Of a stretch of DNA of 48,777 nucleotides, positions 8,584-16,577 are shown one piece after another (position 1 is the stretch's first letter; every line of letters begins with the position of its first letter). The notes beneath the pieces were generated by a model, which worked only from the letters and a program-made list of their open reading frames with translations, made no database searches and was not told the DNA's origin. Both the position numbers and the translations under genes were made by a program. Source of the DNA: Noviherbaspirillum denitrificans (GTDB lineage Bacteria; Pseudomonadota; Gammaproteobacteria; Burkholderiales; Burkholderiaceae_D); contig NZ_LSTO01000001.1 in assembly GCF_002211445.1 (NCBI RefSeq), positions 3,211,419-3,260,195 of the forward strand, read 5' to 3'.

Positions 8584-8642
8584 AACGGTAGGGTGGGTTT
8601 CGCTCCGCTCTACCTCGGCGGCCCCACCCACCCTACGGTTCC
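8584..8642. repeat. REP-like imperfect palindrome between convergent genes
   Basis: GAACGGTAGGGTGGG (8584-8598) and CCCACCCTACGGTTC (8628-8642) are inverted copies with one mismatch, enclosing a 29-nt centre. The element fills the 65-bp gap between two convergent glycosyltransferase genes, so it probably acts as a bidirectional terminator. GTAGGGTGGG-type palindromes look like dispersed intergenic repeats I know from various bacterial genomes; only this copy is seen here. Confidence 0.6.
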
Positions 8643-8646
8643 TTAT

Positions 8647-9711
8647 TTACTCGCGGTACAGCGACAACGCAAGCTCGCTCACTTCCTCCACCGTCGCCCC
8701 GTCGACAAAGCTCTCGTCGTGAGGGCAACGTGTCTTCAGGTTCTCCGCACCGCATACCTGGCAATGCACACGCAATGACATCGCCGCGCGATGATGATCC
8801 TGCCGCAGCGGCGCGGATTCCAGCAGGTTGGTCAGCCAGTAGATCCCGACGGCAGGCGTGCCGATGGCGAGCGCGAGGTGCAGCGGGCCGGTGTCGTTGG
8901 AAATCACCAGCGATGCACGTTCCAGCAGGCCGCACAGGCCGGACAGCGACAGCTGGCCCGCGAGATTGAGGGCAGGCTGGCGCATGCGTTCGAGGACGGC
9001 GGCGACGATGCCGGCTTCCTCGGCGCTGCCGTTGATGGCCACCATCGCGCCTTCACGCGCCAGGATGTCGGCAAGCGCGGCATAACGTTCCGCCGGCCAG
9101 CGCCTGCGGGGATCGCTGGCGCCGGGCTGGAGTACAACAAGTGGACGCTTGCCGATGGTATCGAGCACATGAGCTGCTTCCCGCCGGTCTTCCGCGGTCA
9201 CGTGCAGTTCACGTCCGAACCGTACTGTCGTGGCGCCTGTCAGCGACGCGACTTCAAGCAGTTGCAGCCGCCGGTTCTGCAGCGGGCCATAGGACACCCA
9301 CCGGTCGAGCGCCGCCGCCTCCGGTGCCCGCATGCCGGCGGTCAAGCGTGCGGCAAATTCCATCAGGAAGGGATTCGAATACAGTCCGCCGCCGTATGCC
9401 TGCAGCGCGATATCGTACCGGGCGTCGCGCATACGTTCGATAAAGTGGCGGACAGGCAGCGGATCTACTCGCGCATCGGGCGGAAGGCCGATGCCGGGGA
9501 TAGGGGGCAGCACCTCGACTTCGTCCACGGGACCGGGACGGTTGGCAAGGAAATCCGCATGCCACTGCCGGCCGATATAGGTGATACGGGCGTCGGGATA
9601 GGCGACGCGCAGCGCGTGCAAGCTCGGCAGCGCAAACACGAAGTCGCCGACTGCGCTGGGCCGTAGGAAGGCAATCCGGCGTACGCCGGGCAAAAGAGGG
9701 AAATCCGTCAT
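8647..9711 (-). CDS. Glycosyltransferase family 9
   Basis: 354 residues from ATG 9711, which overlaps the TGA of the GT2 gene (ATGA). The N-terminal GT9 motif is RRIAFLRPSAVGDFVFALPS; the C-terminal domain has VVLQPGASDPRRRWPAERYA, NGSAEE and LVISNDTGPLHLALAIG. Near the end, CQVCGAENLKTRCPHDE places three cysteines in a possible structural or zinc site, a feature of some GT9 proteins. It is last in the DUF4254-GT2-GT9 unit and likely adds a heptose-like sugar to a surface glycan. The donor and acceptor cannot be told from sequence. Confidence 0.9.
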   Translation of the reverse strand: MTDFPLLPGVRRIAFLRPSAVGDFVFALPSLHALRVAYPDARITYIGRQWHADFLANRPGPVDEVEVLPPIPGIGLPPDARVDPLPVRHFIERMRDARYDIALQAYGGGLYSNPFLMEFAARLTAGMRAPEAAALDRWVSYGPLQNRRLQLLEVASLTGATTVRFGRELHVTAEDRREAAHVLDTIGKRPLVVLQPGASDPRRRWPAERYAALADILAREGAMVAINGSAEEAGIVAAVLERMRQPALNLAGQLSLSGLCGLLERASLVISNDTGPLHLALAIGTPAVGIYWLTNLLESAPLRQDHHRAAMSLRVHCQVCGAENLKTRCPHDESFVDGATVEEVSELALSLYRE

Positions 9712-10532
9712 GGCGTGATGGAAAGCGGCAGCACTTTGGGAGCGTCGATGTCGCGGGTGGCGATGGTGGTCGGCAATTCCAGGTGGTAGGCACCGGAGGG
9801 AATCATGCCGCAGCCGCCGTAGCGTTCCATCACGCGCAGCTGTGCCAGCACGTCTTCGCCGCAATGCGCTTCCGGCAACTGCTCCCAGAAATCGAATCCG
9901 CCCGCGCTGCGCAGCTTTTCCGTGTCGAACAGCACGCAGCCGCCAATCCACGCAACGCGATAGAGACGCGTCGTGGCGCGCGTCAATCCGAGTTTCGCCT
10001 GTACATGGAACAGGTTGGCCGCGCTATGCAGGTGGTGCCGTGTCCAGGCGGGGCTGCCCGGTGCCACGCGTTCCGGCTCGACCTTGCCATCCCAGAATTC
10101 GATGTGCTGCTGGTGCGGGCGGATATCATCGAGGAAGCTCATGCCATGCAGCGCGCTACCCACGAAACCGCATTGCTGCATGGTGATCGCATGGTGCATG
10201 CGCTCGACCATGTCGTTTTCCAGCAGCACGTCATCGTCGAGATAGAGGCAGTGGCGCGCCGTCGCCTGCGCCAGCAGGAAGGCACGCTGCTCCGCCATGC
10301 CGCGCCGTGGGAGGTGACGCAGTGCCAGCACATCGATGCCTGTGGCGCGCATCTGCCGCATGACCGCCTGCGCTTCGGGTTTGGAGAACGAAGCCGCGTC
10401 ATCCGACTGGTCGGAAATGACCACGCGGAAGTCCCTGAATGTCTGCGCCGACAGCGAAGCCAGTGTGACGGCGAGTGCGCAGGGACGGTTGCGGGTGGGA
10501 ATGAGGATGTCGATGGCCGCGCGGGCGTTCAT
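9708..10532 (-). CDS. Glycosyltransferase family 2
   Basis: 274 residues from ATG 10532, which overlaps the stop of the DUF4254 gene (ATGA). GT-A fold signatures: IDILIPTRNRPCALAVTLAS at the start, VVISDQSDDA, and the metal-binding acidic motif in CLYLDDDVLLENDMVERM near residue 120. Later, VAWIGGCVLFDTEKLRSAGGF and HCGEDVLAQLRVMERYG resemble the acceptor-side region of GT2 enzymes. There is no membrane segment, so it acts in the cytoplasm. It is translationally coupled with both neighbours, so all three proteins probably build one glycan. Confidence 0.9.
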   Translation of the reverse strand: MNARAAIDILIPTRNRPCALAVTLASLSAQTFRDFRVVISDQSDDAASFSKPEAQAVMRQMRATGIDVLALRHLPRRGMAEQRAFLLAQATARHCLYLDDDVLLENDMVERMHHAITMQQCGFVGSALHGMSFLDDIRPHQQHIEFWDGKVEPERVAPGSPAWTRHHLHSAANLFHVQAKLGLTRATTRLYRVAWIGGCVLFDTEKLRSAGGFDFWEQLPEAHCGEDVLAQLRVMERYGGCGMIPSGAYHLELPTTIATRDIDAPKVLPLSITP

Positions 10533-11161
10533 TGCGCGATGCCTCCCGTCGCTGCGCCTTGCCGTTGCGCTCCGTAGAGATAGGGATTGAGCGAGGGATC
10601 GTTGTACATCTTGAACTGGCGATAGACCTTGAAGTACGTGCGTCCCTCGCGTGCTTCGGCGAGCAGCCTGTCGAAGCAGTTGCCGAGGTCCTGCCGCTGG
10701 ATGAGCAGGCGCTGCAGCTTGCCGCTGCATTTGGCGATGTGGTCCGGGCCGGCATCGACGCGCTGGGTCTGCTCGCGCATGTGGTAGATCTTCAGGCTGA
10801 GGATGGAAAGGCGGTCGATCATCGCGCCCGCGGTTTCACTGTTGAGGCGGGCATCCGGCGCGGGCTCGCAGTCTTCGAGTGCCGAGAGGATCGCTTCATC
10901 GATGGCTTCGACCGCATCGTTGCGCTTCTGGTTGTACTGGTCGATCAGGCGCTTGCATGCGGCGATTTCACTGGCGCCGACATCCGTGCGCCTGGCCTTG
11001 TCTTCCTCGTTCCACAGCAAGGTGTTGTAGCGGTGGTTCGCTTCGATCCAGAACCACGCGCCCGGACGCTCGTCAAGCGACTGTACCGCCGGCCATTGCG
11101 GATTGGCCAGCATGTCGTCGTGGAACTGCGTGAGCGAGGAAGCGGTGAGGTCGTTGAGCAT
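10529..11161 (-). CDS. DUF4254 protein
   Basis: 210 residues from ATG 11161, with AAAGGA 6 nt upstream. The sequence (WFWIEANHRYNTLLWNEED, ACKRLIDQYNQKRNDAVEAI, AGAMIDRLSILSLKIYHM) is mainly helical and matches DUF4254 as I know it, a family found in glycosyltransferase clusters of Gram-negative bacteria. No enzymatic motif is visible. It heads a coupled three-gene unit (DUF4254-GT2-GT9). Its ribosome site lies inside a perfect 9-bp hairpin (11168-11191), suggesting control of translation. Its role in glycan assembly is inferred only from neighbours. Confidence 0.8.
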   Translation of the reverse strand: MLNDLTASSLTQFHDDMLANPQWPAVQSLDERPGAWFWIEANHRYNTLLWNEEDKARRTDVGASEIAACKRLIDQYNQKRNDAVEAIDEAILSALEDCEPAPDARLNSETAGAMIDRLSILSLKIYHMREQTQRVDAGPDHIAKCSGKLQRLLIQRQDLGNCFDRLLAEAREGRTYFKVYRQFKMYNDPSLNPYLYGAQRQGAATGGIAQ

Positions 11162-11166
11162 AGTTG

Positions 11167-11191
11167 TCCTTTCGATAGTTCGATCGAAAGG
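11167..11191 (-). promoter_or_regulatory. Hairpin sequestering the ribosome site of the DUF4254 gene
   Basis: On the minus strand CCTTTCGAT, a 6-nt loop and ATCGAAAGG form a perfect 9-bp stem (11168-11176 with 11183-11191). Its 3' arm contains most of the AAAGGA ribosome site, ending 6 nt before the ATG. Such a stem would block initiation until melted or rearranged. It could be a thermosensor-like or protein-responsive element; alternatively it only stabilises the 5' end. Confidence 0.5.
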
Positions 11192-11294
11192 GGCGGGTGC
11201 AAGAAGCGTGCTATGGCACCCGGCAGCGCAATACGGTCGCACATGCCGTGGCACGCACGGCAATTTGTACATGTGCCTGTAAAAATGGCGCCGG

Positions 11295-13463
11295 TCACGC
11301 AACCACAACCACTTCCGCCGGCCCTTCCTTGCTGATCACATTCACACCCACATTGTTCGGATAGCGCTGCAGCAAGAGATCGACTGTCGATCCGGCAATC
11401 GACAGCCCACGCACCTCGACGCGTTCAAGGAAGGGCGGCAACTGCGGATGGCGGAAACGGATTTCGGGCTTGTGCGGATCGAAGGACAAACCGAGGCAGG
11501 CCTGCAGCAGGGAAAACACAGTCGCGGCAGCCCACGCCTGCGGCGAGCAGGCAACCGGGTACAGGGTCGGACCTTCGTCCGGACGTTTTTCGAAGCCGCA
11601 GAACAGTTCCGGCATGCGGCTCTGGTCCATGTACAGGCAGGCGTCGCGCAAGGCGCTGAATACCTGCATCGCCTTGTGCGTGAAGCCGTAGCGCGCCATG
11701 CCTTCGGCGATCAATGCATTGTCATGCGGCCAGACCGAGCCGTTGTGGTAGGCCATCGGGTTGTAGCGCGACGCGCTCTTCGGGATCGTGCGAATGCCCC
11801 AGCCGCAGAAGAAATCGTCGGTCAGCATCTGGTCGGCAATGCGCGCCGCATACTCTTGCGTGGCAATGCCGGACCAGAGGGTATGGCCGGCATTGGACGA
11901 TGGGACGGAACATTTCTGTTTGTTGCCATCGAGCGCGATGGCATAGGTGCCGATCTCTTCGCACCAGAAGGTGTCGTTGAATTTCTGCTTGAGGGTTTCG
12001 GCGGCGTTTTGCAGCTTGTTCGCCAGCGCAGTGTCGCCCAGCAGGTGCGCCAGCTCGGAAGCGCGGACCTTCGCTTCATAGACGTAGCCCTGTACTTCGC
12101 ACAGCGCGATCGGTGCATCGGCTAGCCGGCCGTCGCTGTGGAAGACTGAGTCGTTCGAATCCTTCCATCCCTGTTGCACAAGACCGCTGTCGCTGTAGCG
12201 CGCGTACTCGACAAAGCCGTCGCCGTCACGGTCGCCGTATTCGTCGATCCAGTTGAGCGCCTTGCGAATGTTGCCCCATATGCTGCGAATGAAGTCGAGG
12301 TCGCCGGTGCGCTCGTAATACGCGCCGGCGAGTCCGACGAAAAGTGGTGTCGCGTCCACGGTGCCGTAGTAGCGGCCGAAGGGGATTTCATTCAAGGCCG
12401 CAAGTTCGCCCTTGCGCGCCTCGTGCAGGATCTTGCCCGGCTCGGCATCTCGCGCGGGATCGAATTCAGTAGCCTGCGTGGCGGCGAGCAGCGCAAGTAC
12501 GCCTTTCGCCATCTCGGGATCGATCCACAGGTATTCGCGCGCAGTGAGGATGCCGTCGCGGCCGAAGGTCGTCGAATACCATGGCAGTCCGGCATAGGGA
12601 TAGTCGCCATCCTTCGTATTGGTCGTTAGCATCACGAGGTCGGCAGTCGAGCGGTCCACCCATTTGTTGAACAGCGGATCGGAGGTGGTGATGCTGCAGC
12701 GGTTTTTCAGCCGCTCGCTGACGGTACGGTTCAACTCCGTGAAGGCGCCGAAATAATCGGTGCTGTTCTTCACGACGTGGCCGTCGTGTTCGACGCCCAT
12801 GGTCGCGTAAATATGCGATTCGGCCTTGGGCTCGAGGCGGATGCGATAGTCGGCGCGGCCGGCAGTGAGTTTTTCCGGCACCGGATCGAAGGTGATGCGC
12901 GTGCGCCGGATCTGGTTGTCGACGCCTTGGTAGCCGAGCACGAATTCGGTCTTCGATACTTCCGGTTCGAGCATCTTGCCGCGCTGTTCGCGGCTGAAGC
13001 CGCGCACCTCGAAGATATCCTTGAAGTCTGCGCCGAACTCCATGGAGATCGTGGCTTCGATCGGCTCGAGGCCATAGTTGACGACGCGCACATGCTCGTA
13101 GCAGGCGTTGTTCCACAGCAGCTTGGCACGGAAGATGTGCAGGTCGCCCTTGGCAATGCGGTTCCCGCCATCCGGGTGCAGGTCGGGATTCATCAGTTCG
13201 ACGATGAACAGCCCGTTGTCGTCCTTCACCGTCGAGTTCAGGTACATCGGCCGCACGCCCTCGATCAGCAGTTCCTGGTGCGAGAGGAAGCAGGTGTCGC
13301 CGTGATAGATGCCTTCCTCGCCGAGGCCGATCGGCTGGATGTCGCCGAAGCGGTCGAACATCGCGAACAGGTCATTGTGCTTCAGCACGCGCCGGCGCTC
13401 GTCGGCCGGTGAGGAGGTGGCGAGGATGTACCATTGCTCGCCCAAACGAATCTTTTCAACCAT
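11295..13463 (-). CDS. Amylo-alpha-1,6-glucosidase (glycogen debranching enzyme-like)
   Basis: 722 residues from ATG 13463, with GGAGG 6 nt upstream. The N-terminal half (about 10-220) is the beta-rich GDE_N_bis domain (LKHNDLFAMFDRFGDIQPIG, GIYHGDTCFLSHQELLIEG). The C-terminal half is an (alpha/alpha)6 barrel with WYSTTFGRDGILTAREYLW, NEIPFGRYYGTVDATPLFV, GWKDSNDSVFHSDG and YHNGSVWPHDNALIAEG, where the catalytic acids of this glycosidase group lie. It should hydrolyse alpha-1,6 branches of glycogen-like or related glucans. It follows a GT4 gene by 35 bp on the same strand, so the pair is probably one operon for a storage or osmotic glucan. The true substrate is uncertain. Confidence 0.9.
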   Translation of the reverse strand: MVEKIRLGEQWYILATSSPADERRRVLKHNDLFAMFDRFGDIQPIGLGEEGIYHGDTCFLSHQELLIEGVRPMYLNSTVKDDNGLFIVELMNPDLHPDGGNRIAKGDLHIFRAKLLWNNACYEHVRVVNYGLEPIEATISMEFGADFKDIFEVRGFSREQRGKMLEPEVSKTEFVLGYQGVDNQIRRTRITFDPVPEKLTAGRADYRIRLEPKAESHIYATMGVEHDGHVVKNSTDYFGAFTELNRTVSERLKNRCSITTSDPLFNKWVDRSTADLVMLTTNTKDGDYPYAGLPWYSTTFGRDGILTAREYLWIDPEMAKGVLALLAATQATEFDPARDAEPGKILHEARKGELAALNEIPFGRYYGTVDATPLFVGLAGAYYERTGDLDFIRSIWGNIRKALNWIDEYGDRDGDGFVEYARYSDSGLVQQGWKDSNDSVFHSDGRLADAPIALCEVQGYVYEAKVRASELAHLLGDTALANKLQNAAETLKQKFNDTFWCEEIGTYAIALDGNKQKCSVPSSNAGHTLWSGIATQEYAARIADQMLTDDFFCGWGIRTIPKSASRYNPMAYHNGSVWPHDNALIAEGMARYGFTHKAMQVFSALRDACLYMDQSRMPELFCGFEKRPDEGPTLYPVACSPQAWAAATVFSLLQACLGLSFDPHKPEIRFRHPQLPPFLERVEVRGLSIAGSTVDLLLQRYPNNVGVNVISKEGPAEVVVVA

Positions 13464-13498
13464 GGGATCCTCCGTTTGCGTTGATGTTTCCCGTGGGG

Positions 13499-14524
13499 CT
13501 ACGTGGCCAGCAGCCGGCGGTAGGCTTCGAGGTAGTTGGCGGCCATGTGGGGGGCGGTGAACCTGCGCTCGAATGCTGCCCTGCAATTCTCTCGGCTGAT
13601 GGAATCAATGTGCATCGCCGCGCGCACTGCTTCTTCCTGGTTTGAAACGATGAAGCCCGTCACGCCGTCCTCGACGATCTCAGGTACCGATCCATGTCCG
13701 TAGGCGACGACCGGCGTGCCGCACGAAAACGATTCGATCATGACCAGGCCGAATGGTTCGGGCCAGTCGATGGGGAAGAGCAGGGCAGCGGCATTTTCAA
13801 GCAGCTCGCGCTTATCCTTGCCGCCGACTTCGCCTACATAGGTGACCAGCGGATGCCGGAGCAAAGGCTTGATGAATTCCTTGAAGTAGGGCTCTTCCGC
13901 CTTGTTCAGCTTGGCGCCGATGAAGATGGGGCGGTCGCAGCGCAAGGCGATTTCAATGGCGCGATCGACGCGCTTCTCGGGCGAAATGCGGCCGAGAAAG
14001 AGGAAGTAGTCGCCAGGATCCGGGTTGAAGGAATATAAGTCATCCGGAATGCCGTGGTGGACCGTGGCAAGCCAGTTGGCCCAACGCAGCGGTTCACGCT
14101 GGCTGTCCGAGATCGACACCAGGTGCTGGCTGTCGAAGTGGCGGTAGAGCGGGACGAGATAGGGCAGGTCGAGCCGCCCGTGCAGCGTCGTGACATGCGG
14201 GGTGGAAAAGTATTTTGCTGTCGGAAACTGCAGGAAATCGGTGTGGAAGTGGATGATGTCGAATTCTTCCGCCATCGCTGCCAGGACATCCATCTGGATC
14301 AGGTGGTAGCCCATCCACGAATGATCCAGCGCGCTGTCGCGCACGCTTTGCTCGACGGAGGAAATCAGCCTGGCCTTGGTCTCGGAGTCGCCCGATGCAA
14401 ACAGCGTGACGTCGTGTCCCTGGCGAACCAGTTCTTCCGTCAGGTAGGAAACAACCCGTTCGGTGCCGCCGTAAGCCTTCGGCGGGACGGATTCGAACAG
14501 GGGAGATACTTGAGCGATCTTCAT
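13499..14524 (-). CDS. Glycosyltransferase family 4 (GT-B fold)
   Basis: 341 residues from ATG 14524. The N-terminus MKIAQVSPLFESVPPKAYGGTERVV is typical of GT4 enzymes that use nucleotide-sugar donors. The donor domain shows FLFLGRISPEKRVDRAIEIA and the E-x7-E motif in PEPFGLVMIESFSCGTPVVAY, followed by EIVEDGVTGFIV. It sits 35 bp upstream of the amylo-alpha-1,6-glucosidase on the same strand, and this pairing recurs in bacteria with glucan metabolism genes. The ribosome site is weak. Product unknown, possibly an alpha-glucan or glycoside. Confidence 0.9.
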   Translation of the reverse strand: MKIAQVSPLFESVPPKAYGGTERVVSYLTEELVRQGHDVTLFASGDSETKARLISSVEQSVRDSALDHSWMGYHLIQMDVLAAMAEEFDIIHFHTDFLQFPTAKYFSTPHVTTLHGRLDLPYLVPLYRHFDSQHLVSISDSQREPLRWANWLATVHHGIPDDLYSFNPDPGDYFLFLGRISPEKRVDRAIEIALRCDRPIFIGAKLNKAEEPYFKEFIKPLLRHPLVTYVGEVGGKDKRELLENAAALLFPIDWPEPFGLVMIESFSCGTPVVAYGHGSVPEIVEDGVTGFIVSNQEEAVRAAMHIDSISRENCRAAFERRFTAPHMAANYLEAYRRLLAT

Positions 14525-14710
14525 GGTCGTGGCACGCCTCGATTCAATCAAGTTGTCGGCTTCTGCGGCCATGCAATCGCAATGGATGTCATGGCTGTAC
14601 CTGCCCGTGCAGGGCATATCAACAGCCGGGGTCAGTGGAGGATAGAGAGGTGCATGCGTGCACTTGTTCCCGTGATTACACAGGAGACGACGCGGGACTG
14701 GCGGGGAGGG

Positions 14711-14735
14711 GGTCTCGCCGCAGTGCGGCGAGACC
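14711..14735. terminator. Perfect 11-bp hairpin downstream of fpr
   Basis: GGTCTCGCCGC (14711-14721), loop AGT and GCGGCGAGACC (14725-14735) lie 30 bp beyond the fpr stop on the minus strand. There is no T run on either side, so it is a weak or factor-assisted terminator. Apart from this I see nothing in the 240-bp gap between the GT4 gene and fpr. Confidence 0.5.
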
Positions 14736-14764
14736 GGGAGGCAGGAAATTATTCCCTGAAGGGA

Positions 14765-15538
14765 TTACTGCTCGGCAAACGCGCGTTCGATCACGAAGTC
14801 GCCGGGGATGGAGGTGTTGCCTTCCTTGAAGCCGCGCTGTTCGAGCATCACCTTCAGGTCGCGCAGCATCGCCGGGCTGCCGCAGATCATCACGCGGTCG
14901 TTGGCCGGATCGATCTGGGGAACGCTGAGGTCGTCGAAAATCTTGCCGTTCTCGATCAGGTTGGTGACACGGCCCATGTTCTTGTAGGCTTCGCGGGTCA
15001 CGGTCGGGTAGTAACGCAGCTTGCTGGTCACCAGTTCGCCGAGGAATTCATGGTTCGGCAGGTGTTCGACCAGCAGGTCGTGGTAGGCCAGCTCGTCGAC
15101 CTGGCGCACACCGTGCACGAGGATGACCTGGTCGAATTTTTCGTAGGTTTCCGGATCGCGCACGATGCTCATGAAGGGGGCGAGGCCGGTGCCGGTGGAC
15201 AGCAAGTACAGGCGCTTGCCGGGCAGCAGGTAGTCGATCAGCAGAGTGCCAGTCGGCTTGCGGCCGACGATGACGGTATCGCCTACCTTGATGTGCTGCA
15301 GGCGGGAGGTCAGCGGGCCGTTGGGGACCTTGATGCTCAGGAATTCGAGGTGTTCTTCATAGTTCGCGCTGACGATGCTGTATGCACGCAGCAGCGGCTT
15401 GTCGTTCACGCGCAGGCCGATCATGGTGAAGTGGCCGTTGGAAAACCGCAGGGACGGGTCGCGGGTGGTGGTGAAGGTGAACAGCTTGTCGGTCCAGTGA
15501 TGCACGCTCAGGACGCGCTCTTCGTTGAATGCACTCAT
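14765..15538 (-). CDS. fpr: Ferredoxin/flavodoxin-NADP reductase
   Basis: 257 residues, normal size for bacterial Fpr. It moves electrons between NADPH and ferredoxin or flavodoxin in the cytoplasm. FAD-binding motif RAYSIVSANYEEHLEFLSIKVP near residue 50; phosphate-binding stretch GPLTSRL; NADP domain with LLSTGTGLAPFMSIVRDPET near residue 110 and MICGSPAMLRDLKVMLEQRGF near the end. The C-terminus VIERAFAEQ fits the longer bacterial subclass. Start ATG 15538. It is monocistronic by context, with a hairpin downstream. Confidence 0.95.
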   Translation of the reverse strand: MSAFNEERVLSVHHWTDKLFTFTTTRDPSLRFSNGHFTMIGLRVNDKPLLRAYSIVSANYEEHLEFLSIKVPNGPLTSRLQHIKVGDTVIVGRKPTGTLLIDYLLPGKRLYLLSTGTGLAPFMSIVRDPETYEKFDQVILVHGVRQVDELAYHDLLVEHLPNHEFLGELVTSKLRYYPTVTREAYKNMGRVTNLIENGKIFDDLSVPQIDPANDRVMICGSPAMLRDLKVMLEQRGFKEGNTSIPGDFVIERAFAEQ

Positions 15539-15689
15539 GATTGATGACAGTAGGCGGAATGAAACCGGGCTTGCGGACGCGGCGCTGAATGGACGCGTGA
15601 AGCGAAACCGGGGATTTTACCATTCTCCGGGGCCGATTGACCCTGAAAAGTATCGGATTTGCATGCAAAACCGTGCTGGATTGCGGGTT

Positions 15690-16460
15690 TCAGCCCTTCG
15701 CTGCCGCAATAACGGCCTCCACGCCGCTGGTCTTCATGATTTTCATGAGGGATTCGGGCGGCCGGATGTTCGTGAACAATTTGTCAACTTGCGAAATGTG
15801 GCCCATGCGCACCAGGGCTTCGCGCCCGAATTTGTTGCCGTCCGCGACCAGCCACACCTCGCGCGACTGCTCGATGATGGTCTGCGCCACCCGCACCTCG
15901 CGCGGGTCGAAGTCGCGCAGCGTGCCGTCCGGCTCGATGCTGGAAATGCCGATGATGCCGATGTCGACCTTGAACTGGCGGATGAAATCGCTGGTCGCCT
16001 CGCCGATGATCGCCCGGTCGCGCTTGCGCACGACACCGCCCGCGAGGATGACTTCCGAGGTCGGGTTGTCACACAAGATGCTGGCGACGTTCAGGTTGTT
16101 GGTAATGACGTGCAGGTCCTGGTGGTTGACCAGGGCGCGCGCCACTTCCTCGGTGGTGGTGCCGATGTTGATGAGGAGGGAGCAGCCCGGCTTCACGCGC
16201 TTTGCGACTTCCGCTGCGATACCGCGTTTGGCCCCCAGCTGCAGGGACTGGCGCTGCAGGTAATCGATGTTTTCCACCGATGAGGCCAGGCCGACGCCGC
16301 CGTGGTAGCGCGACAGCAGCTTCGCTTCTTCCATGGCCTTGATGTCGCGCCGCACGGTCTGGGGCGTGACGTCGAATTTCCTCGCCAGCTCCTCGACCGA
16401 CACCGTCTCGTGCTGACGGACGAAATCGAGCAATTGCCGCTGCCGGGGATTGAGTGCCAA
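15690..16460 (-). CDS. DeoR/GlpR-family transcriptional regulator
   Basis: 256 residues. N-terminal winged helix (residues 1-57: PRQRQLLDFVRQHETVSVEELA, VTPQTVRRDIKAME) and a C-terminal sugar-phosphate-sensing domain (INIGTTTEEVARAL, VITNNLNVA, DIGIIGISSIEPDGTLRDFD). The start codon is TTG 16460, supported by GGAG 6 nt upstream; MALNPRQRQ fits the family N-terminus. It most resembles GlpR, the glycerol-3-phosphate repressor, but no glp gene is in the window. It is divergent from an ABC solute-binding protein gene 117 bp away, which it may control. Confidence 0.92.
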   Translation of the reverse strand: MALNPRQRQLLDFVRQHETVSVEELARKFDVTPQTVRRDIKAMEEAKLLSRYHGGVGLASSVENIDYLQRQSLQLGAKRGIAAEVAKRVKPGCSLLINIGTTTEEVARALVNHQDLHVITNNLNVASILCDNPTSEVILAGGVVRKRDRAIIGEATSDFIRQFKVDIGIIGISSIEPDGTLRDFDPREVRVAQTIIEQSREVWLVADGNKFGREALVRMGHISQVDKLFTNIRPPESLMKIMKTSGVEAVIAAAKG

Positions 16461-16577
16461 GGTGTTCTCCGAAAGGTGTGAAAGCGCATGATTTTAGAAC
16501 AACTGCTCTACCGGAGGCACTTTCTTGCCTCGCGAAAACTCGTTAGATTTGCCTGACAACAACTATCAGGAGACAAC

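Noticed and set aside
14635-14829. Small plus-strand ORF beside fpr
   Set aside because: No ribosome site, Arg/Gly-rich shadow composition, and it overlaps both the 14711-14735 hairpin and the fpr 3' end.
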